Below are positions 16,582 through 20,243 of a stretch of 20,243 nt of DNA, piece after piece. The notes below the pieces were generated by a model. That model searched no databases. It was not told the origin of the DNA and saw only the letters and a program-made list of their open reading frames with translations. Made by a program: the position numbers and the translations under genes. The first letter of the stretch is position 1. Every line of letters begins with the position of its first letter. The DNA comes from Acidobacteriota bacterium (lineage in GTDB: Bacteria; Acidobacteriota; Terriglobia; UBA7540): contig PLWR01000727.1 of assembly GCA_003165615.1 (NCBI GenBank), positions 3,640-23,882 of the forward strand, given 5' to 3'.

Positions 16582-16904
16582 GGAAATATCCTTTCAGGGT
16601 AGATTATGAATATAGTATTACTTCAATAACCGTCATCTGTTGGCCGCAAAGCGCACAGTATTGCTGCCGGCGCGCCACGTGAACCGCCTCGGTCATGATG
16701 GTACTCACCCCTCGGCGCTGCGACACTCACGTGCGTCAAGGAAAGGAAGTAGTATACCGGAAATGACTAGGATCGCATGGAAGGCTACAAGTCACCAGCA
16801 TCCTCCCTCACAACGCGAATGCATAGCAAGACCGGCATGTGGTCATCGCGCGGCAAGCAGCAAGTCTGATTTAAGAAAGGCAGCGGCAAGACATTTGTAC
16901 TCAG
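16582..16904. other. Non-coding gap upstream of the hydrolase gene
   Basis: I see no gene, RNA gene or strong hairpin here. An AT-rich patch at about 16597-16625, containing TATATT on the minus strand, may hold the hydrolase promoter, but no good -35 element is spaced correctly. No terminator is obvious after the YHS gene. Confidence 0.5.
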
Positions 16905-17054
16905 CTATTTTCCCAGGTACTTTTCCGGCGCGGCATCGAACTTGGCCTTGCACCCCTTGGCGCAGAAGCAGATAGTCTGGCCTTTATATTCGCTGGTGGC
17001 GGCGGCCTTTTCCGAATCGATTGTCATCTTGCAAACCGGGTCGATTACCTTCAT
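16905..17054 (-). CDS. Small YHS-domain metal-binding protein
   Basis: A 49-aa open frame encoding a single YHS domain. Seen: MKVIDPVCKMTID with Cys8, then EYKGQTICFCAKGCKAKF with Cys29, Cys31 and Cys35, and the closing APEKYLGK. This is the standard YHS signature, found alone or at the end of copper and heavy-metal ATPases, where the cysteines bind metal. A stand-alone form of this size is a likely metal carrier or sensor in the cytoplasm; the metal is not known. The ATG at 17054 has an excellent GGAGG 4 nt upstream. No metal transporter is nearby. A tandem repeat begins just upstream of the ribosome-binding site. Confidence 0.9.
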   Translation of the reverse strand: MKVIDPVCKMTIDSEKAAATSEYKGQTICFCAKGCKAKFDAAPEKYLGK

Positions 17055-17070
17055 CACTCCTCCTTATTCT

Positions 17071-17135
17071 CACCGCTGAGGCGCTGAGACGCATAGCAAG
17101 CGCCTATGGTTTTAACCTCTGCGCGTCTGCGCTGA
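17071..17135. repeat. Octamer-type tandem repeat with inverted second half
   Basis: Three eight-base units of consensus CGCTGAGR run from 17074 to 17097 (the last one degenerate), and a roughly inverted stretch CCTCTGCGCGTCTGCGCTGA lies at 17117-17136. The two halves flank about 20 bp. It abuts the ribosome-binding site of the YHS gene. Confidence 0.55.
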
Positions 17136-17211
17136 AAAGAATCTCAGGGGATGGGAAATCAAGGAGCTGGCCGCCTGATTCCGCTTCGGGGGGAGGCGCA
17201 GCAGGCGGGGG

Positions 17212-17469
17212 TTACAGGCGCGCGGCCAGGGAGTGCTCCGGAGCGTTCAAATCCTCAGGCTTGAGCTGGCATCTCGGGCAAACCAGGATGATGCTGGCGA
17301 CGCGTTCACCCTCGACGCGTTGCACGTCCCATCCGGTGTGTACGGCTTCTTGCACGTGTGGCAGCCGCCGGTCACAGAACCAGCAGCGCCCTTTACCCGT
17401 GGAGCAGATCGCGTGCAACGCGTCATCCACGTCCAGCACAATCCTCTCACGTGTTTTAACTGCGCTCAA
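17212..17469 (-). CDS. Hypothetical double-CxxC (zinc-ribbon-like) protein
   Basis: An 85-aa protein of unrecognised family. Seen: two CxxC pairs, CWFC (Cys29, Cys32) and CPRC (Cys64, Cys67), 31 residues apart, which suits a single zinc-ribbon-like site, plus a free Cys22. The segment VLDVDDALHAIC before the first pair looks helical, and WDVQRVEGERVASIILV between the pairs looks like beta strands. The start chosen is TTG at 17469, which has GGAGG at 17475-17479 with 5 nt spacing. A longer frame from a TTG at 17487 has no ribosome-binding site. It precedes the YHS gene on the same strand with a 157-bp gap, so both products could bind metal, but a joint role is only a guess. Confidence 0.65.
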   Translation of the reverse strand: MSAVKTRERIVLDVDDALHAICSTGKGRCWFCDRRLPHVQEAVHTGWDVQRVEGERVASIILVCPRCQLKPEDLNAPEHSLAARL

Positions 17470-17488
17470 AATCACCTCCAGCGTCAAA

Positions 17489-17516
17489 ACAGCTTACAGC
17501 CGACAGCTCACAGCTA
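17489..17516. repeat. Heptamer tandem repeat, four units
   Basis: Four consecutive seven-base units of consensus ACAGCTN lie head to tail with no spacer (units start at 17489, 17496, 17503 and 17510; the second reads ACAGCCG). It is non-coding and sits just upstream of the double-CxxC gene. Confidence 0.7.
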
Positions 17517-17780
17517 ACGGTCAAAATTGTTTGCCAACTCCCAACGGTCGGGTCTTCGCCGTGCGCTAGCCAAATCCCCAAGGCAGCTACGAAGCAAGAA
17601 CCTCACGGTGGCGTGAAGATTTTGCATTGCACCCACAGCCAACCGCCGCCTCACCCGCAAGCCATTCTGCCTGTGTTTAGAATGGCTTGGTGCCATCTTC
17701 CCCCGCCCAATTCCTTGGCTCACCTGCCTCGCACTGCTTGATCAGCAAGGCAGCTGCCATCCTCTCGATTCCCTTCAGCG
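17517..17780. other. Non-coding gap with a perfect 10-bp hairpin
   Basis: No gene is visible. The clear structure is an inverted repeat AAGCCATTCT (17659-17668) and AGAATGGCTT (17679-17688) around a 10-nt loop. On the plus strand it is followed by GGTGCC and on the minus strand by GCGGGTG, so it lacks a U tract and is not a classical terminator. It lies about 90 bp past the HEPN stop codon. Confidence 0.55.
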
Positions 17781-18110
17781 TTACGGTTCCGATCCCCCTA
17801 AGAAATCCTGAGCCATCTTTACAAACTCGCGGGCGTTTTGAAGTTCCGCCTCAGCAGTCTGAGCGGGTATTTCGGCCCGGGCGTCGATGGCATAATCCGC
17901 GTCTTCGCGGAGTTCAAAGCCTCGCGCCAGGTATCGACCAAACTTCGATTCGATCTTCCCTCCCTTAACGAACAGTTCACCAAACCTGCTAATCACCGCC
18001 CGATGGCTATCGAACTCCAATCCGCGGCTGGAGAGAATCGCCGAGGCCGCCTCAAACATGGCGTAATATGTGCGATTAACCGTTCCCGCATAGCGACTTA
18101 GGGAAAACAT
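17781..18110 (-). CDS. HEPN-domain protein, probably 5'-truncated by a nonsense codon
   Basis: A 109-aa open frame with the HEPN fold typical of proteins paired with minimal nucleotidyltransferases. Seen: NRTYYAMFEAASAIL at 12-26, the loop FDSHRAVISRFGELFVKGG at 33-51, and the subfamily signature REDADY at 68-73, followed by a final helix. HEPN partners are often ribonuclease toxins, but this subfamily (UPF0332-like) lacks the usual catalytic Rx4-6H at the canonical place. ATG 18110 is the only start in the open part; it has no good ribosome-binding site and cuts off the first helix. In the same frame the sequence continues upstream as HEPN-like coding (reading AHFRNAHERLKDAEA) to a TAG, and beyond that to an ATG overlapping the NTase stop. 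It is thus either a recent pseudogene or restarts internally. Confidence 0.7.
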   Translation of the reverse strand: MFSLSRYAGTVNRTYYAMFEAASAILSSRGLEFDSHRAVISRFGELFVKGGKIESKFGRYLARGFELREDADYAIDARAEIPAQTAEAELQNAREFVKMAQDFLGGSEP

Positions 18111-18173
18111 TGCCTCAGCGTCTTTGAGCCGTTCGTGAGCATTTCGAAAGTGAGCCTAAGCGTGCTGATTCAT
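18111..18173 (-). pseudogene. Lost 5' end of the HEPN gene with an in-frame amber codon
   Basis: In the HEPN frame, codons run without a shift from ATG at 18171-18173 to the internal ATG at 18108-18110. They read M-N-Q-H-A-stop-A-H-F-R-N-A-H-E-R-L-K-D-A-E-A. The stop is TAG at 18156-18158. The upstream ATG overlaps the NTase stop as ATGA (18170-18173), the normal sign of a translationally coupled pair. The residues after the stop fit the first helix of HEPN proteins. Confidence 0.7.
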
Positions 18174-19084
18174 TTCACGGGCACCGGCACCGCGTACTGT
18201 GAAATACCGCGTGTAAAGTTTGTCCGCCCCTCGCGAAAGTCAGCTTCCCGAATCGGGACTACGGAGATGACCAGCCCATGTTCCAGGGAGAGATCATAGG
18301 TTATGTCGCCGATACGTTTCCTCTCGTCGTAAACGTTATCGAAGTCGGAGAGGATTAAGGCTACATCAAGATCGGAGGACTCAGGAAGTTCTATTCCTGT
18401 ATCCGGTCGGGCATAGGAGCCGAAGACAAATAGACCTCTGAAGCGGTTACCGTAAAGCTCGCTTAACCTCTCATTCAGCGCATCCAGAACCGGCTGTATC
18501 CTGTGCTGTCCCCACAGCAGGGTGTCCCTTATTGCTGCCTCGAATCGAGGGCGATCGGCCTCGGGAAGGCGCTCAAGATCGCCCGCCCAGACGTCGCGCC
18601 AAGTTACTTGGAGCGTTACTTCACCTAAGTTGTCAATAAGGCACATTGCCGAGACCAGCCCACGAGGGCGTCTCGTCGTCTTCACCCATCGCAAGCGAAT
18701 CCCAAAGTGTTTCTGAAACGAGTCAAATATCTTTCGAGATGACGCTAGGTCGTTGCTCAAACCCTGGAAAGCCTCATTCCACTCAGGGGATCCCTCGGCA
18801 ACTTGGCGGAGATGCCTCGATCGAGAGTGGATGTCCACAACTTTTCTTGTCGATTCCTCCCTCAAATTGTCCGGCAGGTCCGGGAACTCGAAAACTACGT
18901 ACCATCCCGTCGAACTGAAGCGCCAACGCACGGCGAATCCCGCCTCGACCGCATAGTCCTCTGGGAGCACATCCCTCAGTGCGGGGTAGTTCTGCAAATC
19001 GCATTGGCTCAACGCAAACATTGGATCAACCAGGATAGTGCCCGTTGCCAAGAATTTCGCGGGGCGTTGCCCACGGCTACTCAA
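18170..19084 (-). CDS. Minimal nucleotidyltransferase (MNT) with long N-terminal extension
   Basis: A 304-aa protein whose C-terminal ~95 residues are a DNA-polymerase-beta-type minimal nucleotidyltransferase. Seen: GLFVFGSYAR (Gly222-Ser223), then an eight-residue insert (PDTGIELP), then ESSDLDVALIL with the two metal-binding Asp238 and Asp240. The position of a third acid reads LVISVVPI, with Ser. In MntA-HepT type modules such proteins are the antitoxin that AMPylates the HEPN partner. The first ~200 residues are an extension I cannot assign: a beta-rich part (VRWRFSSTGWYVVFEF), then helices, then GEVTLQVTWRDVW. The start chosen is TTG at 19084, with AGGAG 5 nt upstream; a TTG at 19117 or ATG at 19021 are possible but lack such a site. 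It ends in an ATGA overlap with the HEPN gene. Confidence 0.75.
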   Translation of the reverse strand: MSSRGQRPAKFLATGTILVDPMFALSQCDLQNYPALRDVLPEDYAVEAGFAVRWRFSSTGWYVVFEFPDLPDNLREESTRKVVDIHSRSRHLRQVAEGSPEWNEAFQGLSNDLASSRKIFDSFQKHFGIRLRWVKTTRRPRGLVSAMCLIDNLGEVTLQVTWRDVWAGDLERLPEADRPRFEAAIRDTLLWGQHRIQPVLDALNERLSELYGNRFRGLFVFGSYARPDTGIELPESSDLDVALILSDFDNVYDERKRIGDITYDLSLEHGLVISVVPIREADFREGRTNFTRGISQYAVPVPVK

Positions 19085-19149
19085 TAAATCTCCTGCGGGG
19101 ATTCGCAGGGATTGCAACCAGCACGATGCATGTGCCGCACGTTTTCGGA

Positions 19150-19692
19150 TTACCTGCTCTTAATCTCAAAGCTCATGATTTTAAAACGGTCAGCGTGGTT
19201 CTTCGAATCCCGATCCCCGATGGTCGTCCAAGACGTATAACGAGTCCGACTAAGGCTTTCGTACCTGCATTCGACAGTCAAATAGTTCAAGCCTGAGACG
19301 TAGGGCCGAGAGTGCTCCGTGTCAACAGTTTCATTGGGTCTAAGGTATGGCACGAAGCCCGCCAAACTTGATACTCGACTTTCACCAGTCGCATGTTGGC
19401 CTGTTGCAGACCAGTTCACCCAAAGGGCGGGGCCTGTCCCGATGTTCATAAGCAAAACCCGGTCCCCAATTTCTGAGAAAAGGCCACCGCCCAGAATCGC
19501 CTCATCCTTGTTTGGAATGTCAGGGGAGGAGACGACAACGATCAAAGGCTTGGAGAGCCCCTCGCTCTGCTCTTTGGCGGCCTTCTCGATACCACGCGTG
19601 AGACATGCATACCAGAACAAAACAACCAAGGTCAGCACGCTGATCGCGAAGGTTAGGTATACCATCCAGCAGGGCTCACTGACAGCATTCAT
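19150..19692 (-). CDS. Single-pass membrane protein of unknown function
   Basis: A 180-aa protein of unassigned family. Seen: one N-terminal membrane helix at about 8-31 (CWMVYLTFAISVLTLVVLFW), a short basic/helical linker (RGIEKAAKEQSEG), and a soluble beta-rich domain with MNIGTGPALWVNWSA and a closing LTVECRYESLSRTRYTSW segment. Membrane-anchored beta-sandwich proteins of this general look are frequent in bacterial genomes and lack known functions. The positive residues after the helix suggest the C-terminal domain is cytoplasmic, by the positive-inside rule. The ATG at 19692 has GGAGG 4 nt upstream; the frame is open to 19719 but without such a site. It precedes the NTase gene by 65 bp on the same strand, so co-transcription with the NTase-HEPN pair is possible. 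Confidence 0.65.
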   Translation of the reverse strand: MNAVSEPCWMVYLTFAISVLTLVVLFWYACLTRGIEKAAKEQSEGLSKPLIVVVSSPDIPNKDEAILGGGLFSEIGDRVLLMNIGTGPALWVNWSATGQHATGESRVSSLAGFVPYLRPNETVDTEHSRPYVSGLNYLTVECRYESLSRTRYTSWTTIGDRDSKNHADRFKIMSFEIKSR

Positions 19693-19741
19693 GACTCCTC
19701 CCAATCCAGCCAGTACCAACCCCCGCTCCGTAATGCACCCA

Positions 19742-19788
19742 CCACCGCTTCACTGCCTGCTTCCGTCCGCCTACTGCCTACTGTCCTT
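19742..19788. repeat. Degenerate heptamer repeat after nrdJ
   Basis: Two exact CCTACTG units (19770-19776, 19777-19783) are preceded by degenerate units of the same seven-base period. Non-coding, directly against the nrdJ stop codon. Confidence 0.45.
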
Positions 19789-20243
19789 CTACGAGCATCC
19801 GCTGGTCGATCCGCAATTGAGGCACTTATAGCAGGCGCCGTTGCGGACCATAATGGCGCCGCAGTCGGCGCAACTGGGGGCGTCGTCGCTATGGTTGACA
19901 CCCACGAGTCCCCCTTGGCTCATGGAGTTGGAAAATCCGCTTTGGGGCGGAGCCTCGGTTGAGGCGCGAGAGAACTGCGAAGCAAATTCGGTGGCCTTTT
20001 CCGCTTCCTTGCCATTCAGCGACTGCACGCTGGCATCTTCCCGGGGTTGCGCGTCGCGGGGCAAAAACTTGAGTGCCAGCCAGCGGAAGATGTAATCCAT
20101 CACGGATTTGGCGTAGCGGATTTCGGGGTTGGGAGTCCAGCCACTGGGCTCGAAGCGCGTGTGGCTAAGCTTGTCGCACAGCACCTTGAGCGGCACACCA
20201 TACTGCAAGGCCAGGGAAACGGCGGTGGCGAAGGAATCCATCA
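19789..20243 (-). CDS. nrdJ: Class II ribonucleotide reductase, C-terminal part
   Basis: The last 150 or so residues of an adenosylcobalamin-dependent ribonucleoside-diphosphate reductase, which makes deoxyribonucleotides independent of oxygen. The 5' part is beyond the window. Seen: MDSFATAVSLALQYGVPL, then DKLSHTRFEPSGWTPNPEI and AKSVMDYIFRWLALKFL, which are hallmark C-terminal sequences of NrdJ; a variable linker; and a terminal zinc ribbon (Cys124, Cys127, Cys140, Cys143 in this fragment, plus a CYKC pair and a final GCS tail). The C-terminal cysteines are known to pass reducing power to the active site. The frame is open through the last base. It is the first gene of this minus-strand series; no terminator is seen after its stop. 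Confidence 0.93.
   Translation of the reverse strand, partial: MDSFATAVSLALQYGVPLKVLCDKLSHTRFEPSGWTPNPEIRYAKSVMDYIFRWLALKFLPRDAQPREDASVQSLNGKEAEKATEFASQFSRASTEAPPQSGFSNSMSQGGLVGVNHSDDAPSCADCGAIMVRNGACYKCLNCGSTSGCS

Noticed and set aside
16640..16975. Plus-strand 111-codon open frame
   Set aside because: Its composition is shadow-like and it overlaps the well-supported YHS gene on the other strand.
17489..17516. Heptamer repeats as a CRISPR-like array
   Set aside because: Units are 7 bp and directly adjacent, without spacers; no cas gene is nearby.
17999..18026. R-x6-H in the HEPN protein (residues 29-36) as the RNase active site
   Set aside because: It lies in the loop between early helices, where this subfamily often has a His, not at the canonical catalytic position.

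Overview
The window looks like a chromosomal segment of a GC-rich member of the Acidobacteriota. The evidence is two very large Oar-like TonB-dependent receptors with an N-terminal carboxypeptidase-regulatory-like domain, a cobalamin-dependent (class II) ribonucleotide reductase, and many short-period dispersed repeats in the intergenic gaps. This assignment is inference from gene content; no marker gene was available for placement.

Left part (1-2389): the 5' end of a probable tRNA-Pro runs off the left edge on the minus strand. It is preceded on the same strand by a MerR-type regulator (start near 477). Transcribed rightwards from 744 are a ROK-family sugar kinase (probable glucokinase) and a CbiX/SirB-type chelatase, spaced 7 bp apart and probably co-transcribed. 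A perfect 12-bp hairpin at 2336-2367 separates this pair from the convergent receptor gene.

Middle part (2390-14705): everything is on the minus strand. There are two TonB-dependent receptors (1148 aa and about 1166 aa) separated by an 845-bp non-coding gap, then a secreted NodB-like polysaccharide deacetylase, an unrecognised 275-aa protein and a secreted M48 metalloprotease with an extra C-terminal domain. The exported products suggest a cell-envelope region for uptake of large substrates, envelope polysaccharide modification and protein quality control.

Right part (14706-20243): a patchwork of small minus-strand genes typical of accessory DNA. It holds a HicB/HicA toxin-antitoxin pair with an unusually wide internal gap, an 85-bp element with perfect 23-bp inverted ends, a secreted alpha/beta hydrolase, a 49-aa YHS metal-binding protein, an 85-aa double-CxxC protein, and a nucleotidyltransferase-HEPN pair. 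In that pair the HEPN gene carries an in-frame amber codon five codons after its natural ATGA-coupled start. Upstream are a single-pass membrane protein and the 3' end of nrdJ, which runs off the right edge.

The most notable things are the NTase/HEPN pair (unusual N-terminal extension on the NTase, broken HEPN start) and the family of 7-9-bp-period tandem repeats placed directly against gene starts and stops.
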